From NCBI GenBank assembly GCA_002482525.1, contig DLGC01000002.1, positions 1 through 64,000 of the forward strand: DNA of 64,000 nt, read 5' to 3'. The stretch comes from Propionibacteriaceae bacterium UBA7704 (GTDB lineage Bacteria > Actinomycetota > Actinomycetes > Propionibacteriales > Propionibacteriaceae). Each line of letters starts with the position of its first letter. Position 1 is the first letter of the stretch. The translations under genes and the position numbers were made by a program. The notes beneath the pieces were generated by a model. It saw nothing but the letters and a program-made list of their open reading frames with translations. It did no database searches and was not told where the DNA came from. This document shows, piece after piece, positions 51,549 through 59,844 of this stretch.

Positions 51549-52813
51549 CGAACCTGGCCCAGCCACCGAACCGATCGGCCAAGCTCACCCACCTGATCGC
51601 ACAGTCCGCGGCCCCCGATCTGGCCGAGATCGCCTTGCCGGCGGCACCGAGCAGCCAAACGCCCCAGCTGCTGCGGCGCTACCAACTCCTGGCTGTGATC
51701 GCGCTGCTGATCCTCGGATTGAGCGCCATCGCCGCCACCGTCCAGCTGCGGTCCGATCTCACCCAGGGGCCGGGCATCGTCGATCAGTACGCCCGCCTCG
51801 GCTCGGTGCACAGCGAACTGCTCAGCGCCGGCAATGCTGCGGCACGCAACCTGCTCGCGGCCTCGGCCACCGACCGCAAGGAAGTGAGCAGCCATCTCAG
51901 CAACGCCGATCGCCTGATCCTGCAGGCCACTGCAGAACGCCCTCAGGACGCCGATCAGTTGGCGGTGTTGAGCACCAACCTCATCGAATACGACCGACTG
52001 CTGTACACCGCCACCACCAGCGATACCACCACTGCCACGGCGTCGTTGAGCCGGGCCGATCAGCTCTTGGACGACCAACTGGTACCGGCGATCAACGCCT
52101 TGCGTGCCCGCCTGGCTGCCGAGGCTGGCGCCGGTTCGTGGCCGGGCTGGGGGTGGCTGCTGGCTGTCACCGCCCTGGCCGCTCTCGCACTGCTGGTCAC
52201 CACGTCGATCGGGACCGCTCGGATCACCCACCGCTACCTCAGCCGTGGGCTGGTCGGAGCACTGCTCGCTGCGATCCTGCTCGCCGTGTTGGGTGCGGTG
52301 GCGATCACTCGTGCCGACAACGCCCTCAACCTCGACCAGTCAGTCGAGGTGAACACCACCGTTTCGATCGCCGCAGCGCGATCCGGCCTCAACGCAGCCG
52401 ATCGGCTCCAACTGCGCGGAGCCCTGGCGCGGCAATGGTCGAGTAGCACCAGTGCGACGGTCACCACCACCAGCGGCCCCGCCCAGTCGACAGCAGACGC
52501 CTATGCGGTGATGCGGGACCCCATCGTCGCCGTCCGCCAATCCCAGTCGACGATCAACTCCCTGTTGGAACGCCACGACTGGACGCAGGCGAGCAAGCGA
52601 CTCACGGCGACCAAGGGTGTGCAGGCCGAGCTGGCCGCCTTCGAGGAGGCCGCCGATCTCGAAACCCAAAGTGCTGCGGCTGCCGCAGTCCAGGCCCTGG
52701 GCGCCACGGCCGTCGTCATGGTGATCCTGGCCATCATCGACACGCTGCTCCTGCTCAGCGGTCTGGTGCTGGCCATCTGGGGATTGGATCGCGTCCTGAG
52801 GGAGTACCGATGA
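51545..52813 (+). CDS. Four-TM membrane protein with two extracytoplasmic helical domains
   Basis: A 422-aa protein with TMs at about 48-66, 202-222, 234-254 and 386-413. The two loops of roughly 130 residues (67-200 and 255-385) should both be extracytoplasmic and are helical, Ala/Ser/Thr-rich and alike in style (HSELLSAGNAAARNLLAAS versus AARSGLNAADRLQLRGALAR). This resembles a duplicated four-helix-bundle sensor of the chemoreceptor kind. In mycobacteria and corynebacteria a four-TM protein, GlnX, acts upstream of PknG together with the lipoprotein GlnH. Position and topology make this protein a GlnX counterpart, by inference. GTG 51545 overlaps the AAA+ stop; its stop overlaps the next gene as ATGA. 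Confidence 0.75.
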   Translation: MTNLAQPPNRSAKLTHLIAQSAAPDLAEIALPAAPSSQTPQLLRRYQLLAVIALLILGLSAIAATVQLRSDLTQGPGIVDQYARLGSVHSELLSAGNAAARNLLAASATDRKEVSSHLSNADRLILQATAERPQDADQLAVLSTNLIEYDRLLYTATTSDTTTATASLSRADQLLDDQLVPAINALRARLAAEAGAGSWPGWGWLLAVTALAALALLVTTSIGTARITHRYLSRGLVGALLAAILLAVLGAVAITRADNALNLDQSVEVNTTVSIAAARSGLNAADRLQLRGALARQWSSSTSATVTTTSGPAQSTADAYAVMRDPIVAVRQSQSTINSLLERHDWTQASKRLTATKGVQAELAAFEEAADLETQSAAAAAVQALGATAVVMVILAIIDTLLLLSGLVLAIWGLDRVLREYR

Positions 52814-53934
52814 TCACCGCACCCCACGCCCCCGGCGGGCTCGGCGTCGCCGCCACCGCAGCCCAGATGCTGGATTATCTGGGACGGCTGGACACCTGGC
52901 TGGCCGAGCGTCGCGCCGAACTCGATGCCCTGGACGCCCAAGTGATCGCCGAAGGTCGATCCGCGGAGCTCACTGCCGACATGTCGCTGGCGATGGCGCT
53001 ATGGCAGGCTGCCAAGACTCGCCAGGAGCTGCTGCTGTCGACCTGGGATTCCGGACGGGTTGGACCGCAGGAGTTGGACCGGCTCGCCGGATTGGTCTGG
53101 GGGCGCCTGGAAACCGGTGGATCACCGGTGAGCGCGTTGCGATCCATGGCCGTGTCCCTCCCGGAAGCCGGGCAACTGTGCGATGCCCTGGTGGCCCAGC
53201 TCCGCATCCGACTGAACACCAATCCGCAGGCCACGGCGATGAAAGTCCGGCTGCGCGATCTGCGCGCCCAAGCCGAACGGATCCGCGATCAGTTGGCTTT
53301 GGAGCCACCGGCGCTGGCCCCACCAGGGCAGGCCACATTGGCCACGATCGTCTCGCGCATCTCAGAACTGGAAGAGAAGCTGCAGCGGGGTGGGGACATC
53401 TCCGGTCTGCTCAGCAGTCTCGAGGTGACCGCAGCCACCTTCGAGCGTGACTTGATCGTGGGAGCCGCCCGCCGCCGCGAAGCCGTCGAGTTGCTGGCCT
53501 CGGTGCGCCGTCGTCACGCCGAGGTGACCGAACACGAGGCATTGGTGACGGCACTCGCCGAGCGCGCTGCTCAGGAGGTGTGGCCACTCAGCACTCAGCC
53601 GCTTCCCCGGTTGGCAGCGCTCGGCCCGATCCCGAACACCCCCGAGGCGTTGCGCACCTTCCTGCAGGCCCTCAACGAACTCGACGCCGCGCTGCGTGGC
53701 CACAAGAAGCTGCTCGATGAGCGCCTCGCCGAGAGTGCTCAGGCTGCGGCCCGCTTCCAGACTCTGCAAGCCCGCGCCGATGCGCTCGCCGAGCAGCCGT
53801 CAGCTCTGGCCGAGTACCGGACACTGATCGGTGATCGGCTGGCCGCCCACCCGGTGGTGCTCCCCGCCTTGGAGCAGCTGCTCAACGCCTACGCTGTGGA
53901 GCTGGACCGCGCTGAAGCCGGCGGTGGCCGATGA
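52810..53934 (+). CDS. Uncharacterised 374-aa helical/coiled-coil protein
   Basis: No family recognised. The chain is almost entirely alpha-helical and rich in Ala, Leu, Glu, Arg and Gln, with heptad-like stretches (RLDTWLAERRAELDALDAQV, KVRLRDLRAQAERIRDQLAL, ISELEEKLQRG, AAARFQTLQARADALAEQ). It has no TM segment or enzymatic motif. It sits between the four-TM protein and PknG, overlapping both neighbours by 4 bp, where other actinobacteria may have glnH. The position suggests a scaffold coupling the membrane protein to the kinase, which is inference from context. Confidence 0.72.
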   Translation: MITAPHAPGGLGVAATAAQMLDYLGRLDTWLAERRAELDALDAQVIAEGRSAELTADMSLAMALWQAAKTRQELLLSTWDSGRVGPQELDRLAGLVWGRLETGGSPVSALRSMAVSLPEAGQLCDALVAQLRIRLNTNPQATAMKVRLRDLRAQAERIRDQLALEPPALAPPGQATLATIVSRISELEEKLQRGGDISGLLSSLEVTAATFERDLIVGAARRREAVELLASVRRRHAEVTEHEALVTALAERAAQEVWPLSTQPLPRLAALGPIPNTPEALRTFLQALNELDAALRGHKKLLDERLAESAQAAARFQTLQARADALAEQPSALAEYRTLIGDRLAAHPVVLPALEQLLNAYAVELDRAEAGGGR

Positions 53935-56237
53935 AGTGCCGTCAGCCGGGCTGCACCGGCACCATCATTGACGGCTACTGCGACGTGTGCGGAATGCCGG
54001 GCCTGTCCATGCCAGTCGGCGATGCCCGCCCAGGTTTCCGTCCAGCGACCGCTGCCAGCGGCGCCTGCCCGCAGCCGGGTTGCACCGGCCAGATCATGGA
54101 CGGCTACTGCAATGTCTGCGGACTTCCGGCTGCCACCGCCGCACCGACAGCGGCAGCGGGGGCGGAGTCGACCCGGACCCGTACCTCCGTCCAACTGGGC
54201 GCGACCGCATTCGGTTCAGCACGGGTCACCTCTTTCGGCGACCGGCTCGTGAAGCGCCGGGCCGCCGCGGTCAAGCAGACCGGCCAGATCGGTGCCGGGC
54301 TGACCTCGGTGCCACCCGCACCGGCGCTGGATCCGGCGAAGGCGATCCTTCCCAAGCCGGATGTGCCGCTGTCGGCACGCATCTGTTCGCGCTGCGGCAC
54401 CAAGGTGGGTCAGGGTGCGGAGAATGTGGCCAGCCGCTCCGAGGGTTTCTGCCCGTCCTGCGGCGCCCCGTATTCGTTCACCGTCAAACTCACCGCCGGT
54501 GAGGTGGTCGCGAACCAGTACGAGGTTGTCGGCGCTTTGGCGCATGGCGGTATGGGCTGGATCTATCTGGCCAAGGATCGCAATGTGTCGGGACGCTGGG
54601 TCGTCCTCAAGGGGCTGTTGAACTCCGATGACGCCGACGCGCTGGCAGCCGCCGTCGGCGAGCAGCGCTTCCTAGCCCGAACCGAGCACCCGCTGATCGT
54701 CGAGATCTACAACGTCGTCACCCACCATGATGCGGTCTACATCGTCATGGAATATGTGGGCGGACGGTCCTTGAAACAGCTTCTGAAGCAACGTCGGGTG
54801 GCCAACAACGATCAGCCCGATCCGCTGCCGGTGGAACAGTCGCTGGCATTCCTCATCGAGATTCTGCCGGCGCTGGGCTACCTGCATTCGTTGGGACTGC
54901 TCTACTGCGATTTGAAGCCCGACAACGTGATTCAGGTCGGAAACTCGCTCAAGCTCATCGATCTGGGTGGGGTTCGGCACGCCAACGACGAGGACTCCGC
55001 GATCTACGGCACGATCGGCTTCCAGGCACCCGAGGTGCCGACCTTGGGGCCATCGATCGCCTCGGACATCTTCACGGTAGGGCGCACCCTGCTGATGCTG
55101 TCGGCTGACGTGCCGGGGTTCCAGACGACCTCAGAATTCACCATTCCGCCAGCCCACGAACTGCCCGCCTTCGCCGAACAGGACTCGCTGTACCGGCTGC
55201 TGCTGAAGTGCTGCGCCCCCGACCCCAGCGACCGTTTCGTGTCAGCCGAGGACCTGCGCGAACAGATGCTGGGCGTACTGCGTGAGGTGGTGGCCAGTCG
55301 TCGCGCCGGTGTCGGATCGGCGTCGGCATCCTCGGCTCTGTTCGAGTCGCCCACGGTGGCTGGGCACGGCTATCCACTGGGCTCGCTGCCCCAGCTACGC
55401 CAGGACCCCAGCGATCCTCAGGTCGATTTCCTTGATCGCATCGGCGGGGAGCCGGTGCAGACGCGCCTGGAGTCGCTGTCGCATCCGCCTGCCTGGTCGA
55501 CCGGGGTGTGGCTGGCCCGCGGCCAGGCCGCCTTGGAGGCCGGCCGCACCGCGATGGTGGAGGAATGCGTCACGCATCTCCTCGACGATGACCCGTGGCA
55601 GTGGCGGGCCTTGTGGCTGGCCGGATTAGGGGCGCTGGCCGCCAAGGACTACGGCAAGGCGCAAAGCGCGTTCAATGCCGTCTACGGCGAGTTGCCCGGC
55701 GAGTTGGCTCCCAAACTGGCCTTGGCCACCGCATGCGAGTTGGGCGGCGAATACGACCTCGCCGAAGTTCTGTACCGCATCTGCGCCAGCACCGATGCGG
55801 CCTATGTCACTCCGTCGGCTTTCGGTCTGTCTCGGATCCGGCGCCAGCGCAACGATCTTGCCGGGGCGATGCGAGCCTTGGAGATGGTGCCCACCACCTC
55901 CCGGGGCTACCCCGAATCGCAGCGGCTGCGCGCCACCACCGTGGTCGCCGCCGCCCGCACGGCCGACGAGATGGCCATTGCCTTCGACGCCGTCGCCACA
56001 GCACCCCTGGAGCCGCAGGTCGAGACCGAGGCCCGGGCGGTACTGCTGCGTCGTGCCCTACTGCTCACCAGCCAGGGTGTCGTGGTGCATCGCGGCGGCG
56101 CGCCGCTGACACCGACGGTGATGCTGTCCGATCTGGCCGACTGTTACCGCCGGCTGGCCGCGTTATCCACGTCTGCGAGCACGCGGGCCGGCTACGTCGA
56201 CCTCGCCAATTCACTACGACCGTGGAGCCTGCTATGA
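53931..56237 (+). CDS. pknG: Serine/threonine protein kinase PknG with extra N-terminal zinc ribbons
   Basis: A 768-aa soluble kinase. Two near-identical zinc ribbons open the protein (C3, C8, C17, C20 and C46, C51, C60, C63; pattern CTGxIxDGYCxVCG), followed by a linker and the PknG rubredoxin-like module (C152, C155, C174, C177). In the kinase domain (about 195-455) the ATP lysine is K227 in VVLKGL, the catalytic loop reads LLYCDLKPDN (D327; no HRD arginine, as in known PknG) and the metal Asp is D345 in LIDLGG. The TPR-type C-terminus (about 490-768) includes FNAVYGELPGELAPKLALAT and EMVPTTSRGYPESQRLR, matching PknG closely. The two leading ribbons are not part of the mycobacterial protein. 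It overlaps both neighbours as ATGA. Confidence 0.95.
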   Translation: MKCRQPGCTGTIIDGYCDVCGMPGLSMPVGDARPGFRPATAASGACPQPGCTGQIMDGYCNVCGLPAATAAPTAAAGAESTRTRTSVQLGATAFGSARVTSFGDRLVKRRAAAVKQTGQIGAGLTSVPPAPALDPAKAILPKPDVPLSARICSRCGTKVGQGAENVASRSEGFCPSCGAPYSFTVKLTAGEVVANQYEVVGALAHGGMGWIYLAKDRNVSGRWVVLKGLLNSDDADALAAAVGEQRFLARTEHPLIVEIYNVVTHHDAVYIVMEYVGGRSLKQLLKQRRVANNDQPDPLPVEQSLAFLIEILPALGYLHSLGLLYCDLKPDNVIQVGNSLKLIDLGGVRHANDEDSAIYGTIGFQAPEVPTLGPSIASDIFTVGRTLLMLSADVPGFQTTSEFTIPPAHELPAFAEQDSLYRLLLKCCAPDPSDRFVSAEDLREQMLGVLREVVASRRAGVGSASASSALFESPTVAGHGYPLGSLPQLRQDPSDPQVDFLDRIGGEPVQTRLESLSHPPAWSTGVWLARGQAALEAGRTAMVEECVTHLLDDDPWQWRALWLAGLGALAAKDYGKAQSAFNAVYGELPGELAPKLALATACELGGEYDLAEVLYRICASTDAAYVTPSAFGLSRIRRQRNDLAGAMRALEMVPTTSRGYPESQRLRATTVVAAARTADEMAIAFDAVATAPLEPQVETEARAVLLRRALLLTSQGVVVHRGGAPLTPTVMLSDLADCYRRLAALSTSASTRAGYVDLANSLRPWSLL

Positions 56238-57382
56238 CCGAGCCGCAGTGGCCACTATGGAGCAGTGAGCATCCGGATGCCGTGCCACCGGAAGTCCTCT
56301 CCTGCCCGAATTGCGGGCAACCGGTCGCCCCGGGGGCGGCCTACTGCGAGGCCTGTGGCGCGACGGTGAATCCCGACCAGACGGTGCCTGCGCCGCAACC
56401 GCGGACGCCCGGCGACGCCTCCACCCAGACCCGTAGGTTGGGCAGCCGCGCCAGCGAGGTCGTCACCTGTGCCGCCTGCGGCGGCACGATCGATTCCGAC
56501 GGCTATTGCCAAATCTGTGGCGCCAAGGCACCCAGTGCTCGTGACCACTACCGCGAGAGTCCTTCGGACTGGGTCGGTGGCGTGTGCGATCGGGGTCTGC
56601 GGCACTCTCGCAATGAAGACGCGATGGCCCTGTGGTCCGAAGGTCCGAACGCGGTCCTGGTCGTGTGCGACGGAGTTTCCAGCAGCACCGACCCTGATGC
56701 GGCCGCAACAGCAGCCGCGTCCGCTGTCCGCGATCATCTGATCGAGGTCGTCACCTCACTGAGCGCGGCCGACGACGCCGCAGCCGTGCTGGCCACCGCC
56801 TTCGTCGACGCCAGCGCAGCCGCCAACCAGGCCGTCATCGCCATCACCGATCCGGACTCCACCAACGCACCTTCGGCGACCCTCGCCGCCGCGGTCGTCC
56901 TGGGTGATGAGGTGCACTTCGCCAATCTGGGTGACTCGCGGATTTATCTGCTGGGCGAAGGCCGACGGGAACTGCTCAGCGTGGACGACTCGATGGCTCA
57001 GGCGTTCATCGAGCAGGGAATGGCTCGCAGCGAAGCCGAGTCACTGCCCCGCGCCCACGCCATCACCAAATGGCTGGGACGCGACGCCCTCGACATCGAG
57101 CCTCGGGTCGGATCGGCACGTCTGACAGCACCAGGCTGGGTTCTGGTGTGTTCTGACGGTCTGTGGAACTACGCCTCCGAACCCGACGAGCTGTACTCGC
57201 AGCTGACCAGCGCGGCAGACCCAAGTTCTCCGGTGGCGGTGGCGGAGACCCTCGTGGTGTGGGCGAATGGACAAGGCGGGCATGACAATGTGACCGTGGC
57301 TTTGGCCCGGGTGGCGCCGCTGGAGGCGGACAGTAACCTGGGCATCACCGATGATGAGTCAAGCCCAGAAGGTGAGGGATAG
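56234..57382 (+). CDS. PP2C-type Ser/Thr phosphatase with N-terminal zinc ribbons
   Basis: A 382-aa phosphatase. Two zinc ribbons occupy the N-terminus (C24, C27, C38, C41 and C79, C82, C92, C95), the second (CGGTIDSDGYCQICG) clearly like those of PknG. The PP2C domain (about 112-365) shows the metal-ligand motifs: RHSRNEDA (126-129), VVCDGVSS (D146), FANLGDSRIYLL, LVCSDGLWNYA and GHDNVTVALA, so it should be an active Mn-dependent phosphatase opposing PknG. ATG 56234 overlaps the pknG stop as ATGA; the very long upstream frame is a shadow of pknG. Confidence 0.93.
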   Translation: MTEPQWPLWSSEHPDAVPPEVLSCPNCGQPVAPGAAYCEACGATVNPDQTVPAPQPRTPGDASTQTRRLGSRASEVVTCAACGGTIDSDGYCQICGAKAPSARDHYRESPSDWVGGVCDRGLRHSRNEDAMALWSEGPNAVLVVCDGVSSSTDPDAAATAAASAVRDHLIEVVTSLSAADDAAAVLATAFVDASAAANQAVIAITDPDSTNAPSATLAAAVVLGDEVHFANLGDSRIYLLGEGRRELLSVDDSMAQAFIEQGMARSEAESLPRAHAITKWLGRDALDIEPRVGSARLTAPGWVLVCSDGLWNYASEPDELYSQLTSAADPSSPVAVAETLVVWANGQGGHDNVTVALARVAPLEADSNLGITDDESSPEGEG

Positions 57383-57386
57383 CGGC

Positions 57387-58667
57387 GTGGCTGAGTTCAG
57401 CTCTGCGGTCTACCAGAACGAGTTCCTGCCCGATGGCGGCACCGACGTCAACGCGATCATCACCGTTCGCTGCAGCGATGCGGGCGCGGCTGGCCGAACC
57501 GGGAGCGGCAGCGCCGGCGAGATCATCGCCGTCGACACCTCCGGCTCCATGGGCCATGCCAATATGCAGGCAGCCAAACAGGCCGCCATGATCGCCTTGG
57601 ACAACATCCTGGACGGCACCTACTTCGCGGTGGTCGCCGGCAACCACAAGGCCTATCTGGCCTACCCCATGGTGCAGACCGGGGCGGGCATGATCCTGAT
57701 GGACCCCCGTACCCGCGCCGAGGCCAAGCGCGCCATCAGCTTCTTCCGTGCCGAGGGCGGCACCGCCATGGGTACCTGGCTGAATCTGTGCAAGGCGCTG
57801 TTCGACTCGATCGGCAATCTGGCGAACAAGCATGTGATTCTGCTCACCGACGGTGAAAACCACAACGAAACGCCTCAGCAGTTGGATTCAGCCCTGGCCA
57901 AATGCTCGGGCCACTTCCAAGTGGATGCTCGCGGCGTCGGTGTGGACTGGAAGGTCGCCGAGATCCGCAAGATCGCCCAAGCGCTGCTGGGCACCGTCGA
58001 CATCATCGGCGACCCCAGCCAGTTGAGCGCGGTCTTCGCCGAGCTGATGCGCAACTCGATGGCCCGCGGTGTGGCGAACGCCGAACTACGGGTCTGGATT
58101 CCGCAAGGCGCCCAGGTGTTGTTCATCCGGCAGGTCTCCCCCACTGTCGAGGACCTCACCCACCGCGGCACGCCGGTGAATCAGCTCACCATGAGCTACC
58201 CGACCGGTTCCTGGGCTGACGAGGAACGCGACTATCACGTCTCGGTGCGGCTGCCGGCCAAGGCTGTCGGCCAGGAACAGCTCGCCGCCCGAGTGCAGCT
58301 CGCCGTCGGACCGGATCTGCTCACTCAGGGCCTCGTGAAGGCGAAATGGTCGGCCGACACCAATCTGACCGCGCAGATCAACCCCGAAGTGGCCCACTAC
58401 ACCGGCCAGGTCGAGCTGGCGCAGATGATCCAAGACGGCCTCGCCGCCAAGGAAGCCGGCGACACCGGCACGGCGACCACGAAGCTGGGTCGAGCGGTGC
58501 AACTCGCCACGGAGACCGGAAATGCGGAGGCCACAGCGAAACTCCGTAAGGTAGTTGATATCGCCGATGCCCGAACCGGCACGGTTCGACTGAAGCAGGC
58601 GGTCTCCAAGGCCGATGAGATGGCTTTGGATACTGCGTCCACCAAGACCACGCGAATCAGGGGCTGA
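57387..58667 (+). CDS. vWA domain protein
   Basis: A 426-aa protein with an N-terminal von Willebrand A domain (about 45-230). The MIDAS motif DTSGSM is at 50-55 and other MIDAS residues lie in GGTAMGTW and HVILLTDGENHN. A beta-rich region follows (about 240-340, ELRVWIPQGAQVLFIRQVSP) and then a helical C-terminus (VELAQMIQDGLAAKEAGDTG onwards). It is cytoplasmic, with no signal peptide. Start is GTG 57387 after GAGGG; an ATG at 57351 would overlap the phosphatase end by 32 bp. vWA proteins of this type often scaffold kinase/phosphatase modules and may be phosphorylated. The FHA gene begins 1 bp after its stop. Confidence 0.88.
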   Translation: MAEFSSAVYQNEFLPDGGTDVNAIITVRCSDAGAAGRTGSGSAGEIIAVDTSGSMGHANMQAAKQAAMIALDNILDGTYFAVVAGNHKAYLAYPMVQTGAGMILMDPRTRAEAKRAISFFRAEGGTAMGTWLNLCKALFDSIGNLANKHVILLTDGENHNETPQQLDSALAKCSGHFQVDARGVGVDWKVAEIRKIAQALLGTVDIIGDPSQLSAVFAELMRNSMARGVANAELRVWIPQGAQVLFIRQVSPTVEDLTHRGTPVNQLTMSYPTGSWADEERDYHVSVRLPAKAVGQEQLAARVQLAVGPDLLTQGLVKAKWSADTNLTAQINPEVAHYTGQVELAQMIQDGLAAKEAGDTGTATTKLGRAVQLATETGNAEATAKLRKVVDIADARTGTVRLKQAVSKADEMALDTASTKTTRIRG

Positions 58668-58668
58668 G

Positions 58669-59412
58669 ATGGCAACGTGTCCCGCTGGGCACTCCAGTGA
58701 CCAAGACGACTTCTGCGCAGTGTGCGGGCTGCCCATCGAAGCGGCGCAACAGTCTTCCCCGGAGGCGGTCGAAGAGTCGCCGTCCCCGACCGCGGTGACC
58801 TGCCCCTCGTGTGGGGCTCCGAACGTCGCCGAGGCCCTGTTCTGCGAAGCCTGCGGTTTCGACTTCACCGGCACCGCGACGCCGGCTGAGTCCGCGAAAC
58901 CGCAGTGGCCCAGCCTCGGAGAACCGGCAGCGGCGCCGTCGACCGCCGCTGCGATCCCGACGCCACCGGCCGAGCAGCCTGCTGCCGCCAAGCCGTCCGT
59001 GGAGTGGATTGCGGAGTTGTGGATCGATCCCGATTGGTACGCCGCTCAAGGATCGACCGACCCGATGCCCTCGGTCGGCTTGCCCGACATCGTGCCGCTG
59101 GTCAAGGAGAGCAACCTCATCGGACGGTTGTCACACAGCCGCGGCATCTTCCCCGATGTGGAATGCGAACTCGACTCCGGGTGCAGCCGTCGTCATGCGA
59201 TGCTCACCCACGAGGGCAGCCGTTGGTGGATTGAGGACTTGGGCTCGGCCAACGGCACCTTCGTGGGCCCGGCCGCCGGGCCGCTGCCAGCGATGCCGAT
59301 TCCGCAGGGACGGGTGGAACTGACCGCCGGTCAGCGGATCTACGTCGGGGCCTGGACCCGAATCGTCATTCGCAAGGCCACGCGCGAGGAGCAGGAGGCC
59401 TTCGCGCACTGA
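58669..59412 (+). CDS. FHA domain protein with N-terminal zinc ribbons
   Basis: A 247-aa protein. Two zinc ribbons lead: C4, H8, C16, C19 (CPAGHSSDQDDFCAVCG) and C45, C48, C59, C62. An Ala/Pro linker (65-105) precedes a C-terminal FHA domain (about 105-240) with the phosphothreonine-binding signature LIGRLSHSRG, CSRRHAMLTHEG and LGSANGTFVG. It lacks the N-terminal ETTS-type phosphorylation motif of GarA/OdhI, so it is not that regulator but probably a reader of PknG-phosphorylated partners (inference). ATG 58669 is 1 bp after the vWA stop. Last gene of the operon. Confidence 0.9.
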   Translation: MATCPAGHSSDQDDFCAVCGLPIEAAQQSSPEAVEESPSPTAVTCPSCGAPNVAEALFCEACGFDFTGTATPAESAKPQWPSLGEPAAAPSTAAAIPTPPAEQPAAAKPSVEWIAELWIDPDWYAAQGSTDPMPSVGLPDIVPLVKESNLIGRLSHSRGIFPDVECELDSGCSRRHAMLTHEGSRWWIEDLGSANGTFVGPAAGPLPAMPIPQGRVELTAGQRIYVGAWTRIVIRKATREEQEAFAH

Positions 59413-59493
59413 ATCGCATTGCGCTGTGGGCGTACCCGGCACCGCGGACGTCATCGGCGCAGGTAGATTTGGCCACGATCCGAAGGAGGAAGC

Positions 59494-59718
59494 GTGGAGA
59501 TCAAGATCGGCATCCAGGAGATTTCCCGGGAATTGACCGTGGAGACCGAGGCCACTGCGGCTCAGGTGGAAAAGGACCTCAAGAAGGCTCTCGACGATGA
59601 TGGTCTGCTGACCCTGACCGATGACAAGGGCCGCAAAGTCCTGATCCCGGCTGATCGGATCGCCTACCTTGATCTGGGCCAGGAGAAGAGCCGTCCGGTG
59701 GGCTTCGGCACCGTCTGA
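59494..59718 (+). CDS. DUF3107 family protein (TB9.4-like)
   Basis: A 74-aa protein, MEIKIGIQEISRELTVETEA, matching the actinobacterial DUF3107 family (M. tuberculosis Rv3208A/TB9.4). It looks like a small alpha/beta ubiquitin-like or ATP-binding-like fold, but no function is established. Start GTG 59494 follows AAGGAGG at ideal spacing, and TAGATT at 59464-59469 is a likely -10. It lies upstream of the DEAD-box helicase gene, as in mycobacteria. Confidence 0.9.
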   Translation: MEIKIGIQEISRELTVETEATAAQVEKDLKKALDDDGLLTLTDDKGRKVLIPADRIAYLDLGQEKSRPVGFGTV

Positions 59719-59741
59719 AGCGCAGCGGAGGCTGTGAGCGC

Positions 59742-59844
59742 TAGACTTGCCTTGCTCACCGCAAGTGTGAACCTGCCTAGAGCGGACTACTGTCCGCCGG
59801 TAGACCTAACTGCGCCGACGCGCAGGTGAAGATGAGGCAAGACG
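59742..59844 (+). promoter_or_regulatory. Promoter and structured leader of the DEAD-box helicase gene
   Basis: TAGACT (59742-59747) is a likely -10, giving a leader of about 90 nt. The leader contains two perfect 6-bp hairpins: GCGGAC-TACT-GTCCGC (59782-59797) and CTGCGC-CGAC-GCGCAG (59810-59825). GAGG at 59834-59837 follows, 7 nt before the CTG start. Structured leaders are common on cold-inducible RNA-helicase mRNAs; the regulatory role is inferred. Confidence 0.5.

Noticed and set aside
57351..57386. Upstream ATG start for the vWA gene
   Set aside because: It would overlap the PP2C coding sequence by 32 bp, and GTG 57387 has a clear GAGGG ribosome site.
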